The notes beneath the pieces were generated by a model that worked only from the letters and a program-made list of their open reading frames with translations, was not told the origin of the DNA and did no database searches. From positions 1-51,391 of IMG/VR virus record IMGVR_UViG_3300013094_000071: a DNA stretch of 51,391 nucleotides, one strand, 5' to 3'. Positions 7,216-19,200 of the stretch are shown piece by piece (position 1 is the stretch's first letter; the number at the start of each line of letters is the position of its first letter). This DNA is from a virus. The position numbers and the translations under genes are program-made.

Positions 7216-10200
7216 ATGACTCAATTTAGAATAGACAGAATTAGATTTACCTGGAGAGGTACATGGAATGGCACAACAGTTGTTAATAGTGTTACGACTG
7301 TAGGCACCTCCTACGTTAAAGATGACATTGTACGTTACGGCGGAAAATCATATGTCTGTTTGATAGGTAATGTTGCTGGTACTAGTTTTTATACAGACTT
7401 AGCAGCCGGCAACTGGACATTATGGTTTGATGGTTATTCTTGGCAAGGCGCATGGCAAAATGGAACTGCATACAATCTGGGCGACATTGTTGCATATGAC
7501 AGCGTAGTATATATTTGTAATACACCGCATACAAGTGTAGCAAGTAATTTACCATTAAACATTACTGGAGTTTCTGCCGGTACTCCTTCTGCCGGAAATG
7601 TAACATATTCGTTTAGCCCAATGGCTATACAACCTTTCTTAGCTAATTCTACTGTAACTACTACTGGGTTTACTCCATCTGGATACAATGGAACATTCAC
7701 TGTATCATCTGCTACACTTAGTAGTGTTGTGGTACCAAATGCAACAGTAGGTTCTGTATCAGTATACGGAACAGTATCAGGGTTAATACAAGCTGGTTTA
7801 GAATATAATCAGTCTTACTGGAGTGTTTATGCTAGTACTGATGATTGGAATGGATACTGGGCTACAAATACTAGATACAAAGTTGACGACATTGTAAAAT
7901 ATGGTGGTATAACTTATCGTTGTACATCTGCTCACGTAAGTTCTGCATTACTAGAAACAGATATTGCTAACTGGGCAACTGTTGTTCAAACAGATAAATG
8001 GACTACAGAATGGCAAATTAGTACGCATTATCGACTTGACGACATTGTGCGTTACGGCGGAACAGTTTATCGTTGTATATCTGCGCATACTAGTGCAAAC
8101 AATATAACCTTAGGTTTAGAATTCAATCAATCAAATTGGCAAACAGTTATTTCTGGTGTTCAATACTTAGGCATATGGGTTAACAATACTAGATATAAAA
8201 ACAATGACGTTGTTAAGTATGGCGCAAATGCATATATTTGTACATACCCGCATACTGCTGGTTCAACATTTAATCCATCTTATTTTTCCTTGTATATTCC
8301 AGGCGAAGAATATAGAAATTCATGGAACGCTAGTCTTAACTATGCTATAGGTGATATCGTAAAATATGGCGGATACAGTTATCTTGCCACAGCTCCTAGC
8401 ATAAACGTAGCACCATCAACACTTGGCGGTTGGCAACTATTGACGCTAGGCTATACAATGTCCGAAGATTGGAATTCTACAGCACAATTCCAAACAGGTG
8501 ATGTTGTTAGAAGAAACGGACAACTGTATGTTTCTATTGCAGACAGTCTTGGACAAGACCCAAATGCTGCCGGATCAACTTATTGGACTTTAATTGTTTC
8601 AGGTAGTCAATGGCAAAATAAATGGGCTTCGGGAAACAATTATGCCATTGGAGATGTAGCAACTTATTATGCTACAGCCTATCGTTGTTTAACTGCTCAT
8701 ACTGCTAGCGGTAGTAACAGCCCATTGGGTAATGGTGCAGGTTATTGGGCTGTTTATATTCAAGGTGATCACTTTGAAGTCTTACAAAATCAAGGTGACA
8801 TCACTAGTTACACAAATACTCAAGTAGCAGTTCCGATTGGAACTCCTGGTATGGTGTTAAAGTCTAATGGCACACAAGTATCTTGGCAACAATTTGGATT
8901 AATTAATAATGTCTACTATGTAAGTAATGTGAACGGAGTAGACGCTCCAGGCTACGGACTTACAATGAATGCACCATTCAAGACTGTTGCGTATGCTTGT
9001 CAATATGTTGGCGCTGGAATATATTATACCAACACAGCATATTTGCTTAATGCTAACAAACAATGGTTAGTATCAGAAATGTTTAACTGGATGAATTACA
9101 ATAGTGTTCATTCATCTAATGGATTTACTCCTAGTTCAACTTATGATCCTTATAAAACACAACGTGATGCTGAATACATCATCGACGGAATTATCTATGA
9201 TATAACACGCGGCGGCAACAGTCAATCAGTTGCTAATGCATACATGTTCTTCCAACCAGGTACTAATTTCTTTTATGATTCAGGTGTTTCAGCAGAAATT
9301 TCTTACTTTATTTCCTCGTTGACATTTTTATCAAACTTAATGACTAGTAATGTTATTAATAATATTGCTCCAGGTTCTAGCTATCAAGCATTAACTGGTG
9401 CTAGTACTGCACACATAACAGTAACTGGCGCTAGCGGAACAGGATCGACTGCAACATTAACTTTCTCAACACTAGCTCAACCTCCATTCAGTATAGGCGA
9501 AACTATCACCGTAGCTAACGTAGCACCGATTGACTATAACGGAACTTACGTAGTTACTAGTGTAAGCACAAGTAGTGTCAGTTATAGTAGTCTTGCAGTT
9601 GCCGCATATTCTAGTGCATCTACTGGAAGTATAACTGGTTCAGCAATTAATCAAACAATTAACACAAATTATGTTGCTGAGGCAAATGCTAGTTCAGTTG
9701 TTAGCAGTTTAATGAATATTATTATCAATGCATTAACTAATGCTAGTACTGCTAGTATACCTCCAACTAATTCTGGTATAACAAGTACTATTAATATTAA
9801 AGATGGCACATATAACGAAGTGCTACCAATTACTGTTCCAGAGAATACTGCGATTGTTGGTGACGAATTAAGAAATACAATTATTCAACCATCAGTTGCA
9901 AATGCTACATTTACTGGATCAATATCTGGAACGACTCTTATTATTTCAACAACAGCACCATTTACTGGATCGATTAGTATTGGCATGTGGGTAACTGCTT
10001 CTGGAATTTACACACCTATACAAATTACAGGACAAGTTTCAGGAACAACAGGATTAGCTGGCACATATACAGTAAGTTTAAGCCAGACTATTGCAAGTAC
10101 ATCGATGACAGCAAGTTACAGTGCTGGATATATGTTCTATGTAAGAAATGGTTCTGGCATTAGAAATATGACATTAAGCGGCCTTAACGGCGGCCTAAGT

Positions 10201-13188
10201 CCAGCTAATGCTTATTTGACCAAACGACCTACTGCTGGTGCTTACGTGAGTTTAGATCCAGGTAAAGGTCCTTATGATAGTAGTGCTTGGATCTTTAGAA
10301 AATCACCTTACGTGCAAAACGTAACAACTTTTGGTACTGGATGTAGTGGATTAAAATTAGATGGAAATTTACATAACGGTGGAAATAAATCTGTAGTTGC
10401 TAACGACTTTACACAAGTTCTAAGTGACGGGATTGGTGTGTGGGTAACAGGATCTGGCGCATTAACTGAATTAGTTTCAGTGTTTACATATTATTGCCAT
10501 GCAGGTTATTTGGCAGAAGCCGGTGCAAAAATTCGTGCTACTAACGGTAATAGTTCATATGGTACATATGGTGTAGTATCAGAAGGATATGATACTACTG
10601 AAGTACCAATTTCATGTACTGTGTTTAATAGATATTATCAAGCTCAAGTGGCATCTGCATTTGCCGGGCAAGCTCAAAATAAAATTTTATTATTAGAATT
10701 TGCTAATTGTGGAACCACTTATACTAGTGCATCTTATACGTTTGCTGGTGCAGGTACACAAGCAAATGCCGTACAAAGCGAATTTAGAGATAATGCAGTA
10801 TTCGAAACACACTTAACTGGCGCAACGCTAGGCTTAGGTGGCAGCGGCTATATAACTGCTGGTAACCAAGCTCAAGGTGGCACAAGCACCACTATTACTA
10901 TTGCTACTAACGATCAATTCTCTCTAACAAATTATCAAGGTATGAGAATTATCATTATTAGCGGTACAGGTGTTGGACAATATGGCTACGTACAAGCATA
11001 TAACACAGTTAGTAAAGTTATAACTGTCTTTACAGAAAGTACTGGAGTTGCTGGGTGGGATCACGTAGTACCAGGAACACCTATTGTGTCTACATTAGAT
11101 ACAACTACACAATATTCTATCGAGCCTCGCCCAATTTGGACAAGCCCAGGTTTTGCATCCACTGTGAGAACATTGCCAACTTCTAATTCTTGGTCATCAG
11201 TGGCTTATGGAAATGGAACATTCATTGCTATAGATAATATCAGTGGAGTTACGGCGACATCAACAGATGGACAAACATGGGCACCAGGAACATCATTGCC
11301 CACATTTGCTACATGGACTAGTGTGATATATGGCGGAACAGTATGGGTAGCAATTTCTGCTGGTCCTGGAAACGGAACTTTAACCTCAACTACTACTGCC
11401 GCATATTCTTCTAATAACGGTGTTACTTGGAATAATGCAACATTGCCATCCAGTCAGACATGGTCAGCTGTTGCTTATGGAAACGGAACTTTTGTAGCGA
11501 TTGCAAACAACGGAACTGCTACTGCAACTTCATCAACCGGAACATCATGGTCAGCTGGCGGAGCATTGCCAACAGGAACATGGGTATCTATTGCTTACAA
11601 TCCTATTAGTAGTTCGTTTGTTGCAATTTCTTCTAGCGGAAATTATGCGGCTTATAGTACTAATAACGGAGCATCGTGGACTCTTTCAACAACACAACCG
11701 TCAGCCGCTACATGGGCATCTATCACTTGGGGTAACGGAAAACTAGTAGCAATATCAACTAGCGGAACAGCTACAACATATTCGTTTGATGGTATAACAT
11801 GGTATGCAGGAAATAATTTACCACAATCTGCAACATGGACACAAATTGCATACGGTCAAGGATTATTTGTAGCAGTTGCATCTAATACTACCGCATGCGC
11901 AGTATCTCAAGATGGGTTAAATTGGACTCCACAAGTATTAGCAATTTCGGCATTATGGAATTCTGTAGCATTTGGTAACCCGACAATATCAGGAACTATA
12001 ACTCCAATATGGACAGCGGTATCCGGTGGCGCCATAACTCCAAGTCAAATTGGTTGTTCTATCTTAACTGGTGCGACAACCAAAGGCCGACTTGTTGTAA
12101 GTTCCAGCGCAATCTTCCAAGTAAAAATTTGGGAGCCAGGAAGCGGATATGCATCAGCTCCTACTATGACTATTATTGATCCTAATATTGCACTTAACAG
12201 TGGAACTAATGCAACTACAATATGTAGATTAGGCACAGGTGTTCTAGCACAACCTTACTGGATCAACAGAGGTATTGGATATCAGACTAGTACAACTACA
12301 GTAAGTATTACTGGAAACGGTTACGCTGATATTTTACAAGGTCCTACTAATTTAATTGTAACAGGAATTACCGGCTCGGCACCAACGCCAGGAGCTAACA
12401 TGGTAATTTCTGGAATTAATACTCAGTACAACATTACTACTATTACTCAATTAAATTCTACAACATATTTGTTTACATTGAGTATAAATTTAGACAATAG
12501 TGTGCAACCTGCTAATGGAACACCAGTGACTATTCGTATCAAATATAGTCAAGCACGTTTAACAGGTCATGATTTCTTATATATTGGTACTGGTAATTTC
12601 TCTACTACAAATTATCCAAACGTTAATATTAGTACAGCATTACAGAATCAACAAATACAATTTAACAATGGTGGTCGTGTATTCTTAACCAGTACTGACC
12701 AAGACGGTAACTTTAAGGTTGGTAACCTATTTGGAGTACAACAAGCTACAGGTATTGTTACAGTAAATGCTAGTTTGTTTAATTTAAATGGTGTTACATC
12801 ATTGAGCTTAGGTGGCGTTTCTATAGGACAAAATGCTGTGATTATTAGTCAATTTTCAACAGATAGTTATTTTGTTGCTAATAGTGACGCAATTATTCCT
12901 ACACAAAAAGCTATTAAATCTTATGTGGCTCGTGCAATTTCAACTGGTGGCTCTGCCGCCCAAACAGGAACTGCTGTTTCGGGTATTGTTGGAATAGGGC
13001 AACAAAATAATGTCACAGCCGATATTTTTACCACAACCGGTACAGCAATGTATATAGGACGAAACGGCACCGCTAGTCCAAATAAAGTGTTGTTTGCTGG
13101 TAACGGGCAAGGGGTTCCTACTGGAATTGATGGAGGAATGCTAGCTATGGCATTCTTTAGTAACAGTTTTGGTGGAAGCCAGTTATAA
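7216..13188 (+). CDS. Giant tail fiber 1: CBM-like repeats, beta-helix, Asp-box propeller
   Basis: 1990 residues. Residues 1-510 hold about eight tandem units of the form W..T.Y..DDIV.YGG..Y.C, resembling chitin-binding type 3 (CBM5/12) repeats. A block starting VYYVSNVNGVDAPGYG (about 565) begins a section conserved with the next gene. Residues about 858-1130 have pectin-lyase-like words (DGTYNEVLPITVPENTAIVG, MFYVRNGSGIRNMTL), suggesting a parallel beta-helix. Residues about 1315-1590 carry six Asp-box-type repeats (STDGQTW, STNNGASW, SFDGITW, SQDGLNW), as in sialidase-like propellers. The C-terminus (LTGHDFLYIGTGNF, TSTDQDGNFKVGNLF) is shared with its paralog. Family knowledge suggests sugar binding or cleavage at the host surface, but no catalytic set is proven. 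AAAGG precedes the ATG. Confidence 0.75.
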   Translation: MTQFRIDRIRFTWRGTWNGTTVVNSVTTVGTSYVKDDIVRYGGKSYVCLIGNVAGTSFYTDLAAGNWTLWFDGYSWQGAWQNGTAYNLGDIVAYDSVVYICNTPHTSVASNLPLNITGVSAGTPSAGNVTYSFSPMAIQPFLANSTVTTTGFTPSGYNGTFTVSSATLSSVVVPNATVGSVSVYGTVSGLIQAGLEYNQSYWSVYASTDDWNGYWATNTRYKVDDIVKYGGITYRCTSAHVSSALLETDIANWATVVQTDKWTTEWQISTHYRLDDIVRYGGTVYRCISAHTSANNITLGLEFNQSNWQTVISGVQYLGIWVNNTRYKNNDVVKYGANAYICTYPHTAGSTFNPSYFSLYIPGEEYRNSWNASLNYAIGDIVKYGGYSYLATAPSINVAPSTLGGWQLLTLGYTMSEDWNSTAQFQTGDVVRRNGQLYVSIADSLGQDPNAAGSTYWTLIVSGSQWQNKWASGNNYAIGDVATYYATAYRCLTAHTASGSNSPLGNGAGYWAVYIQGDHFEVLQNQGDITSYTNTQVAVPIGTPGMVLKSNGTQVSWQQFGLINNVYYVSNVNGVDAPGYGLTMNAPFKTVAYACQYVGAGIYYTNTAYLLNANKQWLVSEMFNWMNYNSVHSSNGFTPSSTYDPYKTQRDAEYIIDGIIYDITRGGNSQSVANAYMFFQPGTNFFYDSGVSAEISYFISSLTFLSNLMTSNVINNIAPGSSYQALTGASTAHITVTGASGTGSTATLTFSTLAQPPFSIGETITVANVAPIDYNGTYVVTSVSTSSVSYSSLAVAAYSSASTGSITGSAINQTINTNYVAEANASSVVSSLMNIIINALTNASTASIPPTNSGITSTINIKDGTYNEVLPITVPENTAIVGDELRNTIIQPSVANATFTGSISGTTLIISTTAPFTGSISIGMWVTASGIYTPIQITGQVSGTTGLAGTYTVSLSQTIASTSMTASYSAGYMFYVRNGSGIRNMTLSGLNGGLSPANAYLTKRPTAGAYVSLDPGKGPYDSSAWIFRKSPYVQNVTTFGTGCSGLKLDGNLHNGGNKSVVANDFTQVLSDGIGVWVTGSGALTELVSVFTYYCHAGYLAEAGAKIRATNGNSSYGTYGVVSEGYDTTEVPISCTVFNRYYQAQVASAFAGQAQNKILLLEFANCGTTYTSASYTFAGAGTQANAVQSEFRDNAVFETHLTGATLGLGGSGYITAGNQAQGGTSTTITIATNDQFSLTNYQGMRIIIISGTGVGQYGYVQAYNTVSKVITVFTESTGVAGWDHVVPGTPIVSTLDTTTQYSIEPRPIWTSPGFASTVRTLPTSNSWSSVAYGNGTFIAIDNISGVTATSTDGQTWAPGTSLPTFATWTSVIYGGTVWVAISAGPGNGTLTSTTTAAYSSNNGVTWNNATLPSSQTWSAVAYGNGTFVAIANNGTATATSSTGTSWSAGGALPTGTWVSIAYNPISSSFVAISSSGNYAAYSTNNGASWTLSTTQPSAATWASITWGNGKLVAISTSGTATTYSFDGITWYAGNNLPQSATWTQIAYGQGLFVAVASNTTACAVSQDGLNWTPQVLAISALWNSVAFGNPTISGTITPIWTAVSGGAITPSQIGCSILTGATTKGRLVVSSSAIFQVKIWEPGSGYASAPTMTIIDPNIALNSGTNATTICRLGTGVLAQPYWINRGIGYQTSTTTVSITGNGYADILQGPTNLIVTGITGSAPTPGANMVISGINTQYNITTITQLNSTTYLFTLSINLDNSVQPANGTPVTIRIKYSQARLTGHDFLYIGTGNFSTTNYPNVNISTALQNQQIQFNNGGRVFLTSTDQDGNFKVGNLFGVQQATGIVTVNASLFNLNGVTSLSLGGVSIGQNAVIISQFSTDSYFVANSDAIIPTQKAIKSYVARAISTGGSAAQTGTAVSGIVGIGQQNNVTADIFTTTGTAMYIGRNGTASPNKVLFAGNGQGVPTGIDGGMLAMAFFSNSFGGSQL
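10282..10313 (+). repeat. 32-base identical tract shared with giant fiber 2 (copy 1)
   Basis: Identical at every base to 17938-17969 in the paralogous fiber, encoding the SAWIFRKSPY region of the beta-helix section. It marks recent duplication or recombination between the two genes. Confidence 0.8.
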
Positions 13189-13217
13189 AATAGCAAAATA
13201 TTAGGAATGCATAATCG

Positions 13218-13225
13218 CATAAATA
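13218..13225 (+). promoter_or_regulatory. Late-promoter-like octamer CATAAATA
   Basis: Twenty bases before the ATG of the 2963-residue fiber, followed by GAGGA (13231-13235) as ribosome site. This is the clearest promoter plus ribosome-site pair of this type on the left side. Confidence 0.5.
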
Positions 13226-13245
13226 TATCAGAGGAATAATATAAA

Positions 13246-16200
13246 ATGGCAGAATTTAAACTTGGTAGACTACGCTTTGTATGGCAAGGCAATTGGACCA
13301 CTGGTACAGCATACGTTAAAGACGACGTTGTAAGAATTAGTGGTAAATCTTATGTTTGCGTAGTAGGTCACACAGCATCCACGAATTTTATCACAGATTT
13401 AAATGCAGTTCCAACAAAATGGAATTTAGTTGCAGACGGATCTACATGGACTGGGACTTGGAATAATTCTACCTATTATAATACAAACGATCTTGTAAAA
13501 TATGGCGGAGTAGTTTATATCTGTAACACTCCACATCAAAGTGTTCCAGCATCGATTACATTAACCACAACTGGTGCAAGTGCATCTAACGGAACAGCAA
13601 CATTATCGTTTAATTCATCATTTACTATTAATGGTACAGTATATGCTAATGCAGTACAACCATTTTTAGTTGGTGCAACTATTGTTGTTTCTGGTTTTTC
13701 AAGCGCGGCTAATTTTAACGGAACATTTACCGTTACTGCTTGTACAACAACTAGTGTAAGTTATGCATTGATCGGTTCATACACTGACACTGTTGGTACT
13801 ATTACAGGTACTGCACAATCTGGATTGGAAGCTAGTTTATCAAATTGGACTACTTATGCTACCAGCATGAACTGGATTGGCAATTGGTCTATTAATACTC
13901 GATATAAAGACAATGACGTAATTAAGTACGGTGGCGAAACTTATGTTTGTAATACCGGCCACGTTAGTGCTAACACAGTTTTATTAGGATTAGAAGCTAA
14001 TCAAAGCAACTGGACATTATTTGCTGATGGCTTCAATTGGGAAACTGCATGGAGCAATGGAGTACACTATAAACTTAATGATGTAGTCACATATGGTGGT
14101 TATGTATATGTATGTAACACTCCTCACATTAGTGCGGCTTCAAGTCTTACACTTACTTCTACCAATTTTGTACTTAACGCCAACGTAGCTACAGCAACAT
14201 TTGCTCAACAAGTTATTCCACCATACGCAGTTGGTTCAACTATTACTTTAGCAGGATTTAGTCCTCTAACGACTTCTGGAAGTGTTAATAATGTAAACGC
14301 ATCCTTTACTGTTACTGCTTGTACAACTACTACAGTTTCTTTCGCATTAACTGGAACATATACAGTAGTAGTAGAAGGTACAATCACTGGAACAAGTCAG
14401 TTAGGTTTAGAAAACGATCAAAGCAAATGGGATTATTTCCACAAAGGATTTAATTATATTGCAGGAGGCTGGCAGCCTGATACACGATACAAGATTAACG
14501 ACATTGTTAACTATGCAGGAACTGCTGGTTCAACCGGTGGCGACACTTGGATCTGTACAACAGCACACACATCTACAGGATCATTTGTTCAAACTAACTG
14601 GGCAAGATTTGTAGAAGGTTTAACATATTATAACACATGGAGCAATACTACTGTATATACTCCGGGTGATCTTGTTACTTATGGCGGATTTAGTTACATT
14701 GCAACTTCAGTAGTACCAGCTGGCACAGTTCCACCAACAGATGTATCCAGTCCAACTACGTTAAACATAACTAACGCAACTAGTACAGCCAGTGTGGTTA
14801 CTTTAACATTTGCTACACAAAGTAGCATTCCGTTCCAAGCAGGACAAACCATTACTGTATCAGGAATGAGTCCAAGCGCATATAACGGACAATATGTTGT
14901 TACTGGTATTCCTTCGACCACCCAAGTACAATATTTGATTAATGATGGTCCGATTGGTGCTTATTCTATTTTAGGTACAGTAGCATCAAACAACTGGGCA
15001 TTATATACAACTGGATTTACATTAATCGGCGATTGGAGCAATGCTACAGCTTACCAAGTTGGTGATGTTGTTCGCTTAGGCGGTTACACATATTTGTGTA
15101 TCGTAAATAACTCTGCTACACAACCGCCAAATACTACATATTGGTCTAAATTAAATAGCGGTGTTCGTTGGAATGCTCCAGGTTTATCATATACTGGATT
15201 AACTACAACTAACGTAACTGTAACTAACGGTGCCGCAGCCGGAGCAACATTCTCGGTTAGCACCAGCGGTACTACTTATAGTTTAACTAAAACAGCTAAC
15301 GGTACAAATTATACCAACGGCGACATTATTAAGATTTTAGGTACAAGTGTTGGCGGTATTAGTCCATTCAACGATATTACAATTACAGTACTTACAACAT
15401 CAACGGGTGCAATAAGTACTTTCTCTTCAACAGGTTATGCAGTAACTTGGGCATCTGGCACACAGTATGTTGCTGGAGATGCAGTTGCATATGGTCCAAA
15501 TAGTTACATCTGTATTTTAGCACACACCGGTGCTACTGGTAACAGACCGGATAATGATATAACAGGTACATATTGGAACACATTAGTAGCTGGTGCAAGC
15601 ACAAGTATTTTAACTACTACCGGTGACATTGCATACTATGGTCCAGGTGGTGCAACACGTTTACCGATTGGCGCTAGCGGACAAGTTCTTAAAGTTTCAA
15701 ATTCTGGATACCCATCATGGGGATATTTTGGTATCGTTACAGATGTCTATTATGTTAGTAGCACAAATGGCGTAGATAGTCCAGCTCCTGGTTATGGCAC
15801 TACATTAGACAGACCATGGAAAACTATCGCATACGCGGCCAAACAAGTATACAATGGAACATATTTCCCAAACACCAGTAACTTATTAACTAGAAATAAA
15901 GCATGGTTAATAGCAGAAATGTACAACTGGATGAACTATGAAAAACAAAATAGTGTAACTCCGTTTACAACTGGTTCAACATATGATCCTTACAAAACAC
16001 AACGTGATGCAGGCTACGTAGTCGATGCAGTTATCTATGACTTAACACGTGGTGGAAATAGTCAAACAGTAGCGGCAGCATTGGCTTATTTCCAACAAGG
16101 AAGTACAAATACATTCTACGATACTGCGGTTGCAAGCGAAGTTGCTTTCTTCATAGCGTCTTTAAACTTCTTGTCAGGTTTAATGACATCAAACGCTATT

Positions 16201-19200
16201 ACAAATACTGCTCCTGCTACAATTTATCAAAATTCTACAGGATTGTATTCAGGAACAGCTAAACTTACAACATTGGCTATAACAGGTGCAAGCGGATTAA
16301 ATGGACAAGTTACATTTACATTTGCAACACAAACTAATTCTCCATTTGTTGTAGGAGAAGTTATTACAATTTCTAGCGTTAGCCCAGGTGCATACAACGG
16401 AACATATACCGTGTTGTCCATGACAACAAACAGTGTAACTGTTTCAAGCACAGTAACATCAACTTATGTTAGCGGTGGTAACATTGCTGGTTCGTTAATT
16501 AGTCAAACAATTGACAGTAACTACTCAGCAGAAACCGGCGCAGGTAGTGCAATTACTACATTAATGAGTATTATTACTACAGCATTAACTAATCAAAGTA
16601 CTGCTTCAATCCCAGCGGCAAATACTGGAACCACAAGTACTATCTTTATTAAAACTGGTACTTATAACGAAGTATTACCAATTATAGTTCCAGAAAACTG
16701 CGCATTAGTTGGCGATGAATTACGTGGAGTTATTGTACAACCATTCGGAACTACAGCAACATTTAGTGCTACAATATCAAATACTACATTAACTGCGTCA
16801 GCAATGACAGCAATATTATCTAGCCAAGGTATTACAGCAACAGCGTCTGGCACTTATGGTTCTACAGGTACAGGCGGTGTTGTTACTGTAGCTAGCACAT
16901 CAACTTTATCAACAGGTCATATAATTGTTGTTACTGGTTCAGGCGGTGGTGGCATTGCAGCCGGAACTTATTATGTAGGCTCAGTATTAACTGCTACAAC
17001 AATGACATTGGCTACCAGTTGGGCTAACGCATTAGCAGGTACATACATTACATTATCATCTGGTTCAATTTCAGGTACAACATTTACAGCATACGGAAGT
17101 ATTATTGTAGGTATGTTTGTTAACGGAACAGGAATTAGTGCTCCATTGCAAGTTACTGCACAGCTAACAGGCGCTACAGGTACTGCGGTTACAAGCTCAA
17201 CAGCTTCTGGATCTAGCGGTAGCTTTACAATTACATTAACTTCGTCAAACGGCGCTATTGCTGTAGGACAATTTGTTTCAGGAAACGGCGCAACTATTGG
17301 TGCAATTCCTACAAATACATTTGTTACAGCAGTTAATGGTACAACTGTAACATTAAGCAATGAATTAGTTTCTACATTAACTAGCACTACTGTTTATTTC
17401 TTTACACCAGGACAAACAGGAACTTACACATTAAATTCAACAGTTGTATCTCAATTGACATTATCTATCAGTAGTGAAACAATGACTGCTGGTTATGTAT
17501 CTGGTAACATGTTCTATGTAAGAAACGGATCTGGTGTTAGAAATATGACCTTATATGGTTTAACTGGTAGTAAAGGTACTCCAGTTACTATTTCTTCAGG
17601 AAGTATAACTGCAACAACAGCAGGTACATTTGGTACAACAAATACAGGCGGTTCAATTACTGTAGCTAGCACAGCTGGTATGGCTCCAGGTAATACATTT
17701 GTGGTTAGCGGTTCAGGTGGTAACGGATTATCTGCAACCACTTACTATATTGGTTCAGTATTAAACGGTACTACATTAACACTATCTACTACTTACAACT
17801 TATCATTAGCAGGTACATACATTACATTAACATCTGGTTCAATTTCAGGTACTACGTATGCATCTAACTATGGAACAGCTCGCCCAACTGGCGGTGCGTA
17901 TGTAAGTTTAGATCCAGGTACAGGCCCAAGCGATACAAGTGCTTGGATCTTTAGAAAATCACCTTACGTACAAAACGTAACAACATTTGGTACTGGTTGT
18001 GTCGGCTGTAAAGTAGACGGAACATTACACAACGGCGGAAACAGAAGTATTGTTGCTAACGACTTTACACAAGTGTTAAGCGATGGTATTGGTTTCTGGT
18101 TGTACGGCCCGGGCGCATTAGCAGAATTAGTTTCAGTGTTTACCTACTATAACCAAATTGGTTATTTGTCAGAAGCTGGCGGCAAAATGCGAGCAACTAA
18201 CGGTAACTGCTCATACGGTAGTTACGGTGTAGTAGCCGAAGGTTATGACTTAACCGAAGTTCCAGTAACCGCAGTGGTTAATAACAGATATACTGGTCCT
18301 ATCATTTCTAACGTTGTTACTGATTCTCTTAACACAGTTTATCGCGTTGAATTCACCAACGCAGGTTCTGCTGCCAACACAGCTACATTCTCGTTTGCTA
18401 GTTCAGGCGGTTATGGATTGACCAGTGTAGGAAATGAATTTAGAGATAATGCAGTATTTGAAACTCGTTGGTTAACCGGCGGTGCAAACTATATGACCGC
18501 AGCCAACACAGGACAAAGTGGTACAACAAATAGTTTCACTATTGCCGCGGTAGACACTAATATTAGTAGTGTGTATCAAGGAATGAGATTATTAGTAACT
18601 GGCGGTACTGGAGTTGGCCAAACAGGATTTATTGCTTACTATAATAACGGTAGTAAAATTGCACAAATGGCTAAAGAAAGTTTTACGCCATTAGCAATTA
18701 CTGGTTCAGTTAATGCAACAGCTAGTGCTACTTCTATTATTTCAGGAACATCCTTAATTCCAACTGGTACAGTTACTGGAGCATTTGTTCCTGGTATGTA
18801 TTTGTCTAGCGGTGGCACAGTTACCGCCGGCACATATATTACTCAACTTAACACTGGTTCAATTACAACAGGATCATTTGGTAATACAACTATTAGCTCA
18901 ACAGGCACAGTAGGTAGTATTACTGGTACTGGCCCTTGGACTGCTACAATTACCGGTATGTCTACAACTGCTGGATTGTTTGTTGGTTCTCCAATTACAG
19001 CCACATCGGGTTCTGGAACACTATACGGTGGAAGCCCAACTAGTGTTGTAGTAGCAAGTATTGTAAGCACTACTAGTATCACTTATACAGTCACTGGTGG
19101 TACTACACCTACTGCGGGTACTATTACTAACGTTAACACCCCAGTGTTATTAGCAAGTGCAGGATCAAGCAATATTGCATCAAACGCAATATTGAGTGGT

